DNA from: Mucilaginibacter geliditolerans
GTDB lineage: Bacteria; Bacteroidota; Bacteroidia; Sphingobacteriales; Sphingobacteriaceae
DNA: 64,000 nt
Assembly: GCF_014200495.1 (NCBI RefSeq)
Contig: NZ_JACHBY010000003.1
Span: forward strand, 434,001 to 498,000
Reading direction: 5' to 3'
The notes beneath the pieces are model-generated. The model was given only the letters and a program-made list of their open reading frames with translations. It did not search any database and was not told the origin of the DNA. Both the position numbers and the translations under genes were made by a program. Positions 36,233 to 45,458 of this stretch are shown in pieces (position 1 is the stretch's first letter; each line of letters opens with the position of its first letter).

Positions 36233-37436
36233 CTAATTCTCCGGCTATTACGTTTAAACTACTCATGTTAATAATCGCATCAGATAACAACATACCACGG
36301 CTCATTGGCGCGTACATCTGGTAATTGATGAAACTTGGCCTGCGGAAATGCAAGCGATACGGCGATCTGCCGCCATCGTTCACCAAATAAAAACCTAGTT
36401 CGCCATTGGCACCCTCAACTGAGTGATATACTTCAGATGTTGGGGTATCTATCTCGCCCATCACTATTTTAAAATGATAGATAAGGGCTTCCATGTTGTT
36501 ATAAACTTCTTCTTTTGGAGGCAGGTAGAACTCAGGCACATCAGCATGAAAAATATCTGATGGTTCTTTTTCCAATTTCATTAATGCCTGCTCAATTATG
36601 CGCATGCTCTGCCACATTTCTTCGTTACGCACCAGGAAACGGGCGTAAACATCACCTTTTTCACCTACAGGTACGTCAAAATCAAAATCCTCATATGATG
36701 AATATGGGTTCATGGCCCTAACATCATAATCCAAACCCGTTGCACGCAATAAAGGGCCGGTCCAGCTATAGCTTAACGCATCTTCGGTAGTAACTTCGGC
36801 TACGCCTTTGGTGCGGTCAACAAATATGCGGTTACGGTTAAATAGGGCTTCAAACTCACGTAAAACAGGAGGGAAATCCTTCAGGAATTTACGCAGCTTG
36901 TTAAAGGCTATCGCATTAAAGTTACGCTCAAAACCACCTATCCTGCCAATGTTGGTAGTAAGGCGCGAGCCGCAAACTTCCTCATAAATTTCATAAATAG
37001 CTTCACGGTATTCCATCATGTAAAGGAAACCTGTGAAAGCACCAGTATCAACACCCAATACACCGTTACAGATGATGTGGTCTGATATACGCGCCAGTTC
37101 CATTACTATTACGCGCAGGTAATCCACACGTTTCGGCGTTTCTATGCCTAAAAGTTTTTCAACCGTCATGTGCCAGCCCATGTTGTTTATGGGTGATGAA
37201 CAATAGTTTAAACGGTCGGTTAATGGAGTGATCTGATAAAATGGCCTGTGTTCGGCAATTTTTTCAAAAGCACGGTGTATGTAACCAATTGTTGATACCC
37301 CGCTGATGATCCTTTCGCCATCCAGCTGCAATACGTTTTGGAAAACGCCGTGCGTGGCAGGGTGCGTTGGCCCAAGGTTTAAGGTTGAGGGCGCGGTTTG
37401 CGGATCGTTATCTGTATATACAGGATGATTTTGCAT
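36225..37436 (-). CDS. nuoD: NADH-quinone oxidoreductase subunit D
   Basis: 403 residues. LGPTHPATHGVFQNVLQLDG at the start and HRAFEKIAEHRPFYQ form the quinone-binding region; the C-terminal YRLHFRRPSFINYQ is the family end. It is separate from nuoC, unlike the fused form in E. coli. It lies eight bases after nuoC. Confidence 0.96.
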   Translation of the reverse strand: MQNHPVYTDNDPQTAPSTLNLGPTHPATHGVFQNVLQLDGERIISGVSTIGYIHRAFEKIAEHRPFYQITPLTDRLNYCSSPINNMGWHMTVEKLLGIETPKRVDYLRVIVMELARISDHIICNGVLGVDTGAFTGFLYMMEYREAIYEIYEEVCGSRLTTNIGRIGGFERNFNAIAFNKLRKFLKDFPPVLREFEALFNRNRIFVDRTKGVAEVTTEDALSYSWTGPLLRATGLDYDVRAMNPYSSYEDFDFDVPVGEKGDVYARFLVRNEEMWQSMRIIEQALMKLEKEPSDIFHADVPEFYLPPKEEVYNNMEALIYHFKIVMGEIDTPTSEVYHSVEGANGELGFYLVNDGGRSPYRLHFRRPSFINYQMYAPMSRGMLLSDAIINMSSLNVIAGELDA

Positions 37437-37444
37437 CTCTTATA

Positions 37445-37948
37445 TTATCTACCAAAAAAGTAATCTTTCTTATCAACACGGTTAGGATCTTCCAATGGGA
37501 ATTCTTTTCTCATCGGGAAGGCTGTCATGTCGTCAACATTTAATATCCTGCGCAAATCCGGGTGACCGTCGAATATCACACCAAAAAAGTCATAGGTTTC
37601 TCTTTCCATCCAGTTGGCACCGTTCCATACCGTTGTAGCAGTAGGAATATGGTAATCATCGGCAGGTAAGAAAACCTTTATGCGGATACGTACATTATTT
37701 ACCAGGCTGTGCAGGTGATAAATTACACCGATAGGGCTTGCCTGCTCGGGATAATGAATACCTGTAATATCAGTTAAAAAAATGAACTGCATTACAGTAT
37801 CATTTTTAAGGAAATCCAAAAGATCGATAATATGATCGCGGCTGGTTTCAATAGTTAATAAACCATAAGGCTCGCCAACAACGGTTATTTGCTGGTCAAA
37901 CTTTGCGTTGATCTTCTTTAGAAGCTCTTCGTTTGTTATTTTACCCAT
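37445..37948 (-). CDS. nuoC: NADH-quinone oxidoreductase subunit C
   Basis: 167 residues. The signature YDFFGVIFDGHPDLRRIL and the following FPLEDPNRV are typical of the 30-kDa subunit. The ATG overlaps the nuoB stop by one base. It is in the peripheral arm and carries no cofactor. Confidence 0.95.
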   Translation of the reverse strand: MGKITNEELLKKINAKFDQQITVVGEPYGLLTIETSRDHIIDLLDFLKNDTVMQFIFLTDITGIHYPEQASPIGVIYHLHSLVNNVRIRIKVFLPADDYHIPTATTVWNGANWMERETYDFFGVIFDGHPDLRRILNVDDMTAFPMRKEFPLEDPNRVDKKDYFFGR

Positions 37949-38490
37949 TACTGAATTCCGTATGAAGCTAATAATTTCTGATACTCCGGTGTACTTCTCC
38001 GGCGTAATGATTCTGTTTGAACCAGTTTTTGGATACCCATAAAGCCATCAATGATAGCCTCAGGACGTGGCGGACAGCCGGGAACGTAAACGTCAACCGG
38101 GATGATCTCGTCAATACCTTGTAAAACTGAATAAGTATCAAATATACCACCGCTTGATGCGCATGCGCCAACGGCTATTACCCAGCGTGGCTCGGCCATT
38201 TGCAGGTAAACCTGGCGCAATACAGGACCCATTTTTTTGGCAATGGTACCCATAACCATCAACAGATCGGCCTGGCGTGGCGAAAAACTTAAACGCTCGG
38301 CTCCAAACCTCGACAAATCATAATGGGAAGCCATGGTGGCCATAAACTCAATACCACAGCATGAAGTGGCAAATGGCAAAGGCCATAAGGAGTTTGAACG
38401 CGCTAAACCTATTGCTTTATCAAGCGAAGTAGCGAAAAACCCAGCACCTTCTACACCAGGAGGAGCTTCAACTAACTGAATATCACTCAT
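37948..38490 (-). CDS. nuoB: NADH-quinone oxidoreductase subunit B
   Basis: 180 residues. The N2 4Fe-4S cluster ligands are visible: the Cys pair in ATSCCGIEFMA, then VGACASSGG and VPGCPPRPEA. It delivers electrons to quinone. A 274-bp gap with repeats separates it from nuoA upstream. Confidence 0.96.
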   Translation of the reverse strand: MSDIQLVEAPPGVEGAGFFATSLDKAIGLARSNSLWPLPFATSCCGIEFMATMASHYDLSRFGAERLSFSPRQADLLMVMGTIAKKMGPVLRQVYLQMAEPRWVIAVGACASSGGIFDTYSVLQGIDEIIPVDVYVPGCPPRPEAIIDGFMGIQKLVQTESLRRRSTPEYQKLLASYGIQ

Positions 38491-38615
38491 GAACTATATA
38501 ATACAAAAACCTATCCAAAGCGGAATAGGATGAACAAATTTACAATAATTAAGCTGTAATTAATACACTATGCAATTGGTAGAATATATTTAGAATTAGT
38601 CTAAACAAGCCATTC

Positions 38616-38729
38616 CGTCATTTCGAGGAACGAAGCAGTCTCTACAGTAGCAGGTCAGATTTTTGCAAGGTTACGATCTTTCTTTTTGCTCTGTATAGCA
38701 TAGAGATTGCTTCGTTCCTCGCAATGACG
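38616..38729. repeat. Inverted repeat in the nuoA-nuoB gap
   Basis: CGTCATTTCGAGGAACGAAG (38616 onward) pairs with AGAGATTGCTTCGTTCCTCG (38702 onward), about 25-28 bases each with a few mismatches, separated by about 60 bases. It is the same family as 33841-33975. Confidence 0.8.
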
Positions 38730-38764
38730 CCTTTATAAAATAAAGGCGGTATAATTAAAGGGAA

Positions 38765-39136
38765 TTAATCCCAGTCTAAAGCACCTTTTTTTATCACGTA
38801 GATAAAGCCTAATAACAGCGTGGCCATAAAGACGAACATCTCTATCAATCCGCCTGTGCCTAAGGCTTTAAAATTAACTGCCCATGGGTACATAAATATT
38901 ACCTCTACATCAAACAATACAAACAGTATTGCTACCAGGAAATATTTAATGGAGATAGGTGTGCGGGCATTACCGATAACTTCGATACCCGACTCAAATG
39001 GGGTTAATTTATCCTTTGTTTTACGCTTTGGCCCAATTTTGTGGGTAACAAACATAGTGGTAACCACAAAACCAAGTGCTACCAGCATTTGAAAAATAAT
39101 GGGCAAATAATTTACCGGCAAACTTTGTACTTCCAT
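38765..39136 (-). CDS. nuoA: NADH-quinone oxidoreductase subunit A
   Basis: 123 residues, three membrane helices. KLTPFESGIEVIGNARTPIS is the conserved loop, and FDVEVIFMYPWAV the second helix signature. It is the first gene of the operon. A TATATTTG box ends only four bases before the ATG, so the message may be leaderless. Confidence 0.94.
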   Translation of the reverse strand: MEVQSLPVNYLPIIFQMLVALGFVVTTMFVTHKIGPKRKTKDKLTPFESGIEVIGNARTPISIKYFLVAILFVLFDVEVIFMYPWAVNFKALGTGGLIEMFVFMATLLLGFIYVIKKGALDWD

Positions 39137-39140
39137 GCTG

Positions 39141-39148
39141 CAAATATA
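39141..39148 (-). promoter_or_regulatory. nuo operon promoter -7 box
   Basis: TATATTTG on the minus strand matches TAnnTTTG and sits just upstream of nuoA, directly after the terminator of the TPR gene. The start of transcription would fall at or next to the ATG. Confidence 0.5.
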
Positions 39149-39161
39149 CTAATGCATTGAT

Positions 39162-39195
39162 AATAAAAAAGGCCTCATTTTACTGAGGCCTTTAA
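39162..39195 (-). terminator. Terminator between the TPR gene and nuoA
   Basis: A 10-bp stem AAAGGCCTCA / TGAGGCCTTT (39168-39177 and 39184-39193). Read on the minus strand it is followed by a run of T, nine bases after the TPR stop. It separates the TonB-linked operon from nuo. Confidence 0.85.
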
Positions 39196-39204
39196 TTTTA
39201 TTGG

Positions 39205-40887
39205 CTATTTTTTCTTTTTCTGATAATCCAGCGCTTGCGGATCTGTAGGGTTTAGCGCTAAGGCCTTACTGTAATTATCGGCAGCTTTTGTTTGATCTTT
39301 AGCAATCAACTCATAATAAGCGCCCAAGTAATCATAAGCAGTAACTAAGCTCTTTTTATCAGCATCACTAATTGTCGCTTTAGCAGTTGTTAAAGCGATA
39401 AATTGCTCATAAAAAGGTTTTGCATATCCTTTAATGTTATTACGGTCAGTTTCACGCAGGTCATTAGTATATGCCCTGAAAAGTGCAACTGCAGCAACCG
39501 GCTTGGTAGCTTTTTGCTGTACCTGGCTAAATGCTGTATCGGCTTTAGCTAACAAGGTAGTATCAGGCTTTTTAGGGTCAAAAGCAAAATAATAGGCACG
39601 GCCCTCATTGAAAAGATCCGGCAATGTTGCACCTTTAGATTTGCTTACGAATAATGCATAAGCATCACCAGATTCTTTATATTTCTTTTGGGTATATAAA
39701 GATCTTGCAATTTCGCCTAATACATCTGTTTGTGTGGTATCTAATGAATATGCTTTTCTCAGGTTTTGCATACCTAATGAATCCTGATTACTAGCAATTT
39801 GCAGGTGCCCCAAGTAAGTATAATCCAATGGGATGATACGTTTAGGATCAGCTTTGGTCATCCAGGTGTTCATAGCTGTTAAGCCTGCAGGATAATCTTT
39901 GTTATTGTAAGCTGCATAGCCTAAATAACGGTAAACCCTTAGGTTAACACTTGCAGACGTTGAAAGTTGTTTAGTCAACGCTTGTAACTCATCATATTTA
40001 CCAGCGAAGATCAGGAAGTCGGCATAACGCATTTGCGATTCTAACGACATATCTGTTAAGCTCAGGTATTTTTTGTATTGCTGAATAGCTTCATTTGCTT
40101 TATCAACTGCAACTTTAGGGTCGCTTTTTGCCCAACGCGCATCAGTTTCAGCCCATTCGCGGTAAGCCGGACCAAAGTTTGGATCGATTAGCAACGCAGC
40201 CTGAAAATCCTTTATAGCATCTTCAAAGTTATTGGCATATTTTATCAAAACACCTTGTGCTACATCAGCAGCCGGTGATTTTGGATCAAGATCAAGGGCT
40301 GTTGAATAGTTTGAGTAAGCATCAGACTTTAATTGAGTAAGATCAGCATCGCCTAATGTTAAAAACAGCTCAGCATCTTTTGGGTTAATTGCCACACCTT
40401 TGTTTAACACATCAATTGCCGCCTGTGCATCAGCAGGCGATGCTGAGTAAGGTGCTAAAGGTGCGCCATTGTTTGTTAAAAGGTAGCTTTTACCAATATA
40501 AACATAAGGCTTGCTATCTTTTTTACCCGCCAATGCTAATGCCTGGTTAAAGTTTGATGTAGCACCTGCCTGGTCTTTATTTAAACGTGCAACCGCACCC
40601 AAACCTACATAGTTTAATGATGATTTAGGATTTACGGCAATACCTTTATTAAACCATATTTTTGCTGAATCGGCTTCATCCTGTTTTAAATAAACCCAAC
40701 CCAGGTAAAAGTAATTTTCGTCTTTAGTTGCTTCAGTAACCGTTAGGTTCTTCAGCATTGTTTTAGCTTTTTGATATTGCTCAGCGGTAATTGCTTTCTT
40801 AGCATCGTCAAGGCTTTGCGCATGTACTGCGGTGCCTGCAAATGCTAAACCAAATACTGCCGTGGCTATTTTACTATTGATTTTCAT
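39205..40887 (-). CDS. TPR-repeat protein
   Basis: 560 residues. A signal peptide (IATAVFGLAFAGTAVHAQS) is followed by many tetratricopeptide repeats from about residue 25 to the end, for example YFYLGWVYLKQDEADSAKIW and AADNYSKALALNPTDPQAL. It is likely periplasmic. It is the last gene of the exbB-exbD-exbD-tonB operon, so it may scaffold something in that energy-transducing system. The partner is unknown. Confidence 0.85.
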   Translation of the reverse strand: MKINSKIATAVFGLAFAGTAVHAQSLDDAKKAITAEQYQKAKTMLKNLTVTEATKDENYFYLGWVYLKQDEADSAKIWFNKGIAVNPKSSLNYVGLGAVARLNKDQAGATSNFNQALALAGKKDSKPYVYIGKSYLLTNNGAPLAPYSASPADAQAAIDVLNKGVAINPKDAELFLTLGDADLTQLKSDAYSNYSTALDLDPKSPAADVAQGVLIKYANNFEDAIKDFQAALLIDPNFGPAYREWAETDARWAKSDPKVAVDKANEAIQQYKKYLSLTDMSLESQMRYADFLIFAGKYDELQALTKQLSTSASVNLRVYRYLGYAAYNNKDYPAGLTAMNTWMTKADPKRIIPLDYTYLGHLQIASNQDSLGMQNLRKAYSLDTTQTDVLGEIARSLYTQKKYKESGDAYALFVSKSKGATLPDLFNEGRAYYFAFDPKKPDTTLLAKADTAFSQVQQKATKPVAAVALFRAYTNDLRETDRNNIKGYAKPFYEQFIALTTAKATISDADKKSLVTAYDYLGAYYELIAKDQTKAADNYSKALALNPTDPQALDYQKKKK

Positions 40888-40905
40888 TTGAATAATATAT
40901 AATTT

Positions 40906-41829
40906 TTAGTTTAATGATTGTTTAATACTAATTTCTCTTCCCGGTATTTCATCAGGCAATAAACCCGATTCCATAATTATCCTTTGCCCGCGCTCACCAG
41001 TTACAAATACAGTAAATCCTGTTCCTAAACCTTGCCTGTTGGTGCAGTTGACGATGAATAAACCCCTGCTTAAAGGATATTGTTTTAATGATAATGAAGT
41101 TTGAGACGGCTTAAAGTACGTTGTTGGGTACTTTTTGTTGTCTTCATCCTTCACAGCCACCATCTTAACACTTGCTGCAGCTTCCTTTGTATCGTTATTT
41201 GAATCATCCAGCCAGCTAAAGCCTGTTATGCCTATTGCATCGGGGTGAGTACTTACATATTTGATCACCTCTTTGTTTGATTTGAGTGCAAAAAGGTTCT
41301 TTAGTTTAAAGTCATTATTCCCCGACAGTTCTTTCAAATACCTCACCAAACTTGAGCCTGGGTTATCAAAAACGATGTTTTTGTCGGTTTTAGCCTTTCC
41401 GTTGAGCATTTTTTTAACATCGCTAAGTGTAATAGTTGTATCATTTGACACTTTGTTTACAATCAGCACCACTGCATCTATCGCGAAACGGCTAACGGCG
41501 GGCGTTAAATTTCTTGTTTTTAATACTTTTAGCTCATTACTGTCCAAATCACGCGAGAGTATTGCTACCCTTACGCTATCAGTCAGCAGTAATCTTAAAA
41601 CATCATTTTCGGATCTGTAAGTAATTTCAGGATCGGCTTTAGTATTCAGCGCTTTAAACATGTACAATTCCTCGTCAACAATGGGCTGAAAGGATTCGTC
41701 AGCTGCAAACTTCGCGTTTCCGGCTACCCAGGTATCATTATAGGCTGGTTTTGCTTTTTGTTTGCAAGCCTGTAATAATGATAAAGACAATAATCCTAAC
41801 GCTAAAAACCTCAACTTATTCTTCATCAT
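40906..41829 (-). CDS. Phosphate-binding-like (PstS-type) substrate-binding lipoprotein
   Basis: 307 residues from the ATG at 41829. An upstream in-frame ATG at 41892 would place the lipoprotein signal internally. FLALGLLSLSLLQAC has the lipobox (Cys22), and a GAGGAG sequence lies ahead of the start. The body has ALNTKADPEITYRSEN, DVKKMLNGKAKTDKN and the end with GLGTGFTVFVTGERGQRII, as in PBP-like periplasmic phosphate-binding proteins. No pst permease genes are near. The start overlaps the preceding small membrane gene by 14 bases. Confidence 0.75.
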   Translation of the reverse strand: MMKNKLRFLALGLLSLSLLQACKQKAKPAYNDTWVAGNAKFAADESFQPIVDEELYMFKALNTKADPEITYRSENDVLRLLLTDSVRVAILSRDLDSNELKVLKTRNLTPAVSRFAIDAVVLIVNKVSNDTTITLSDVKKMLNGKAKTDKNIVFDNPGSSLVRYLKELSGNNDFKLKNLFALKSNKEVIKYVSTHPDAIGITGFSWLDDSNNDTKEAAASVKMVAVKDEDNKKYPTTYFKPSQTSLSLKQYPLSRGLFIVNCTNRQGLGTGFTVFVTGERGQRIIMESGLLPDEIPGREISIKQSLN

Positions 41830-42052
41830 CAAATTCTCCTCTTTTACGTGAGAACACAAAGCGTGCCACACCATAAACAATAAACAGCGCACCTACTATC
41901 AGTTTATCAGTATATGAAAGGTTAAGATTGAGTTTTTTAGAAAAAATAATAATTAAAAACCCTGCGCCTACAACACATACCAACCTGATAACACCTAAAA
42001 GCAAAAACCGCCTTTTGAGCGATTTTTGCCTATTATTGAAATTTGATGACAT
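41816..42052 (-). CDS. Small two-helix membrane protein in the TonB operon
   Basis: 78 residues. After a basic N-terminus (NNRQKSLKRRF), two membrane helices (about 16-36 and 47-65) and an acidic end (RKRGEFDDEE) follow. It starts six bases after tonB and overlaps the binding-protein start by 14 bases, so it is translated as part of the operon. The family is not recognised beyond the general pattern of small Bacteroidota membrane proteins. Confidence 0.7.
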   Translation of the reverse strand: MSSNFNNRQKSLKRRFLLLGVIRLVCVVGAGFLIIIFSKKLNLNLSYTDKLIVGALFIVYGVARFVFSRKRGEFDDEE

Positions 42053-42058
42053 TATACG

Positions 42059-42886
42059 TTATTCGTCTCCGCCTGAAAGCGTAAAGCTCACAGGAACAGT
42101 ATATTGTACACGAACCGGGCGACCGTTTTGTATACCTGGTTTCCATTTTGGTGATGCTTTTACTGCTCTTACAGCTTCGTCCTGCAATGATTCATCCGGA
42201 CCGCGTAATGCTTTAACATCTGTTAAGCTTCCGTCTTTTTCAACTACGAAGGTAACTAAAACCTTACCTTGTACGTTATTTTCCTTATCAACAGAAGGGT
42301 ATTTAATAGCGTTACCCAAGTACTTATAGAAGCCTGGTAAACCACCATTTTTAAATTCCGGTTCGTTTTCAACCGCGTTAAAAATCTGGTTAGGGTCGGC
42401 TTCGGTAACTTTATCACCATTACCTACAGGTCCGTCAATCTGAACGTCAGCATTCGCGTCACCGGCTTGTGTTTTTGGTCCCGGATCGGCGTTTACCAAT
42501 TCCTTAGTTGTTGGAGGTGGTTCCTTAGCCTCATTATCGGGTTTTACAACCGGAGGCGGGAATTTAACCTGGTTAACTTTTGGTTTTGGCGGTTCTGGTG
42601 GTGGCGGAGGTGGTTTTTTGGCCGGGTCCGCAGCTGGTGGAGGTAGTAATTTAACGTCCGTAATTTTTACCACTTCAGGTGCTTTAGGAATAAACCCTTC
42701 TATCGCATTTATAATCGTATTTAACGATATAATAAATATGAAGAACAAGCCACCTATAAGAAGCGCAAGATTGGTATTCCGGGAATTAGAATTTCTTAAT
42801 TCATAAGCCCCATACTCTTTATTACGGCCCTTAAAAATAACATCCGTCCATTCCCTCTTGAATATGTCTAATTTAGATCCAAACAT
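42059..42886 (-). CDS. tonB: TonB family energy transducer
   Basis: 275 residues. One membrane helix (about 39-60), a periplasmic Pro-rich and Lys/Pro segment (about 80-120, PPPPPPEPPKPKVNQ) and a C-terminal TonB domain (about 190-272; VQGKVLVTFVVEKDGSL ... GRPVRVQYTVPVSF). It passes proton-motive energy from ExbB/ExbD to TonB-dependent receptors (SusC-type) in the outer membrane. The exbD genes precede it. Confidence 0.93.
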   Translation of the reverse strand: MFGSKLDIFKREWTDVIFKGRNKEYGAYELRNSNSRNTNLALLIGGLFFIFIISLNTIINAIEGFIPKAPEVVKITDVKLLPPPAADPAKKPPPPPPEPPKPKVNQVKFPPPVVKPDNEAKEPPPTTKELVNADPGPKTQAGDANADVQIDGPVGNGDKVTEADPNQIFNAVENEPEFKNGGLPGFYKYLGNAIKYPSVDKENNVQGKVLVTFVVEKDGSLTDVKALRGPDESLQDEAVRAVKASPKWKPGIQNGRPVRVQYTVPVSFTLSGGDE

Positions 42887-42918
42887 TTTTTAAGGCTTTT
42901 AATAATTTGTTTATATTG

Positions 42919-43446
42919 TTAATATAGCTTATCCCTTTTGAGCAAATCAATGTCAACAGGTAAAATTTTCACAATGGCACGCTGGTCAATGTTGGTAATA
43001 TTCAACTCGTCCATTACCGTAACCACATTTTTGTAGGTGCTTTTATCGCTAGGGCTAACAATAACAATCATGCCCTGGCCACCGTGTGAATCCTTTATTA
43101 ACTTATCTTGCTCAACTAATGTTTTACGCAAATCACTGTAGCCTATTACAGATGGTACTGATTTACCCGGCTCACCCACAAACCACTCCAACTTATCATT
43201 GCTTCCCAGCAATAAGGTCATTGTTCTGCTTTCGGGCACAGCCAATTGTTTTGTTGTATCGCTTTTATCCGGCATAACCAACTCCATAGCTTTAGGCTTG
43301 CTAAGGGTGGTAGTAAGGATAAAGAAGGTAATCAGCAGGAACGCAAGATCCACCATCGCGGTTAAATCCACGCGTGTGTTTTTCTTCTTGGTTCTTACCT
43401 TTCCGCCTTTATGTTTACCCCCGCCGGAGGTATCTAATTCTGCCAT
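42919..43446 (-). CDS. exbD: ExbD/TolR family protein (second copy)
   Basis: 175 residues. A Lys-rich cytoplasmic start is followed by the single membrane helix RVDLTAMVDLAFLLITFFIL, with Asp33 as the likely proton-handling residue. A periplasmic domain follows. It is the second of two adjacent ExbD-type genes. The two are clearly different in sequence, which suggests a mixed ExbD heterodimer. Confidence 0.9.
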   Translation of the reverse strand: MAELDTSGGGKHKGGKVRTKKKNTRVDLTAMVDLAFLLITFFILTTTLSKPKAMELVMPDKSDTTKQLAVPESRTMTLLLGSNDKLEWFVGEPGKSVPSVIGYSDLRKTLVEQDKLIKDSHGGQGMIVIVSPSDKSTYKNVVTVMDELNITNIDQRAIVKILPVDIDLLKRDKLY

Positions 43447-43452
43447 ATCTTT

Positions 43453-44064
43453 TTATTTAGCCGTTTTTAACGACGTTATTAAATTAAATCTGTCAACTCT
43501 TTGTTTTTGCAGCGTAGAAATTACCTTATCTACAGTAGGATATTCTTCCTGGCTGTCACCTTTAATACCAATTTTCAAATCTTTGTCATGCAAAAATTTA
43601 TTAGCTAAACGTGCCGAGTGCACCCAATCAAATAATTCATTGGTTGCAGTGGTATCAACCGGTATACCTGGTTGCACCAATGATGCCCTGTCTTTTGATG
43701 ACATGGCCAATAACTGGTGTAACTGGCTTATTGGCACTCCAAATGACTGTAAACCTGAGAATGCATTAGCCTCATCAGGTGTAAAGCTCATTTTGTATTT
43801 TTCGGCCATTAAGGATAATGTTTTTTTGCGCACATCATCACCTTCAACACCAAAAAACACTTTTCCTGATCCTATCAGGATGGTTGCAAAATCAGTTTCG
43901 GGTATTGTAGATATTGATGTTGCCGCTGGAATCTCAGCCTTAACCGGATCTTGCGATTTTGGTTTGGCCGATAGGATAAAAAAGGTAAGCAAAAGAAAAG
44001 CTACGTCGCACATGGCTGTCATGTCGATCGCTGTACTTTTCCTCGCGACTTTTACTCTGGGCAT
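43453..44064 (-). CDS. exbD: ExbD/TolR family protein (first copy)
   Basis: 203 residues. The membrane helix is AIDMTAMCDVAFLLLTFFIL with the conserved Asp20. The periplasmic part is longer than in the second copy. It is six bases upstream of the second exbD. A 92-bp gap with a hairpin separates it from exbB. Confidence 0.9.
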   Translation of the reverse strand: MPRVKVARKSTAIDMTAMCDVAFLLLTFFILSAKPKSQDPVKAEIPAATSISTIPETDFATILIGSGKVFFGVEGDDVRKKTLSLMAEKYKMSFTPDEANAFSGLQSFGVPISQLHQLLAMSSKDRASLVQPGIPVDTTATNELFDWVHSARLANKFLHDKDLKIGIKGDSQEEYPTVDKVISTLQKQRVDRFNLITSLKTAK

Positions 44065-44102
44065 AATTTATTTTATTAAAATGAGTAATATAATGAATTC
44101 AA

Positions 44103-44137
44103 TTATACGCCGGGCCTATGAGGCCGCAGGCGTATAA
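44103..44137 (-). repeat. Hairpin between exbB and exbD
   Basis: TTATACGCC (44103-44111) pairs with GGCGTATAA (44129-44137), and inside GGCCT pairs with AGGCC. It lies in the only sizeable gap of the operon. On the minus strand no clear T-run follows, so it may be an attenuator, a processing site or a repeat. Confidence 0.6.
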
Positions 44138-44156
44138 AAATAAATTTTACCTCTTA

Positions 44157-44993
44157 TTATTTTTTGTGTGATGCAGCAAATGTTTGCACGATGCTGAATC
44201 CTGTTTCATCAATAGCGTAAGTAAGATTATCAATTTTTGATGTAAATACGTTGTACATTACAATTGATATAGCTGAAGTACTGATACCTAATGCTGTGTT
44301 TACAAGCGCTTCAGAGATAGCTGCTGATAATGCACCTGTGTTGGTACCACCACCGTTACCTGCCAGCTCGTGGAAGGCCTTGATCATACCCACAACCGTA
44401 CCTAACAGACCGGTTAATGTACCGATAGATACCAAAGTAGCTATGATAGTTAAGTTTTGCTCCAACATAGGCATTTCTAAAGCTGTTGCTTCTTCAATAT
44501 CTTTTTGGATAGCTAAAGTTTTTTGATCAACATCAAGTGTTGCTTCAGTTTCCATTTCGCGGTATTTTTTCAAACCTGCTTTGATAACATTAGCAACTGA
44601 GCCTTTTTGTTTGTCGCACTCAGCTGAAGCGCCGTCAATGTTACCTGCGCTCAGGAATGTTTGGATCTTTCTAACGAAAGTTTCGATGCTGCTGGTTCCT
44701 GTTGCTTTACCGATAACGATGAAACGCTCGATAGAGAATACGATAACCATTAATACGTAACCCATTACCAGTGGTACAAGGTAACCCCCTCTGTGCACGA
44801 TACCATATATATCAGATGGTTCGCCATTTAGTACATCACCGCCTTTGTAGTGACTTGGATCAGCTAAGATGAAGAAGAAAATTAATAACGAAACACACAA
44901 GCAAATTACGATTGCCAAACTGGCAAATATGCTCGATGCACTTGAGCTTTCTTTCTTTACTGGAGCGGTTGGTTTTGTTGGGACATTTGCCAT
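44157..44993 (-). CDS. exbB: MotA/TolQ/ExbB proton channel protein
   Basis: 278 residues. Three membrane helices are visible: about 24-46, about 75-90, and the conserved C-terminal pair region (IATLVSIGTLTGLLGTVVGM ... EALVNTALGISTSAISIVMYN). It forms the channel that powers TonB. It is the first gene of the operon, with an exact TAnnTTTG box about 72 bases upstream of the start. Confidence 0.92.
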   Translation of the reverse strand: MANVPTKPTAPVKKESSSASSIFASLAIVICLCVSLLIFFFILADPSHYKGGDVLNGEPSDIYGIVHRGGYLVPLVMGYVLMVIVFSIERFIVIGKATGTSSIETFVRKIQTFLSAGNIDGASAECDKQKGSVANVIKAGLKKYREMETEATLDVDQKTLAIQKDIEEATALEMPMLEQNLTIIATLVSIGTLTGLLGTVVGMIKAFHELAGNGGGTNTGALSAAISEALVNTALGISTSAISIVMYNVFTSKIDNLTYAIDETGFSIVQTFAASHKK

Positions 44994-45458
44994 TACTTTA
45001 AAAATTTAGTTTTTGTCAGTGTTTATATAAATATGTTAATTAAATGCATTTTTTTTAGGAATAACAAAAATAGAATTTTAATGAAAAAAAAAAATCTTTT
45101 CTGCTATTACTTTAACCTTTTTCCGTTACAAGGGCCTCAAAGCTGTAATTGGGTGTATGAATAACGCTTCTACGCCCAAAAATTGTATTTCGGCAAAAGT
45201 ATTTTTTACAATGAAACCCATTTTTTTTAATAATAACAAAAAATACTTTATAAAAAACTTGTAACTATAATGTTATAATTGAGTCTAAGCAAAATCTGCC
45301 GGTTTCATTTTAAAATATAAGTGACACATTTTCAGCCTATTAATCATTATTAATAAGGCGTTGTTTCAAATAAAAATATTATTATTTTCATGCCAATTTA
45401 TTTTTTTCAATGGTGTAAAATTGACACTATTTGCTTAAAAAGAAATAAAAAATACACT
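44994..45458. other. Gene-free 465-bp stretch upstream of exbB
   Basis: Very A/T-rich. It contains the exbB promoter box (45065-45072) and a 9-bp imperfect hairpin TTGGGTGTA / TACGCCCAA (45149-45179). I saw no gene and no recognisable binding site otherwise. Confidence 0.6.
45065..45072 (-). promoter_or_regulatory. exbB operon promoter -7 box
   Basis: TATTTTTG on the minus strand, an exact TAnnTTTG match in an A/T-rich region. The leader would be about 65 bases. Confidence 0.4.
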
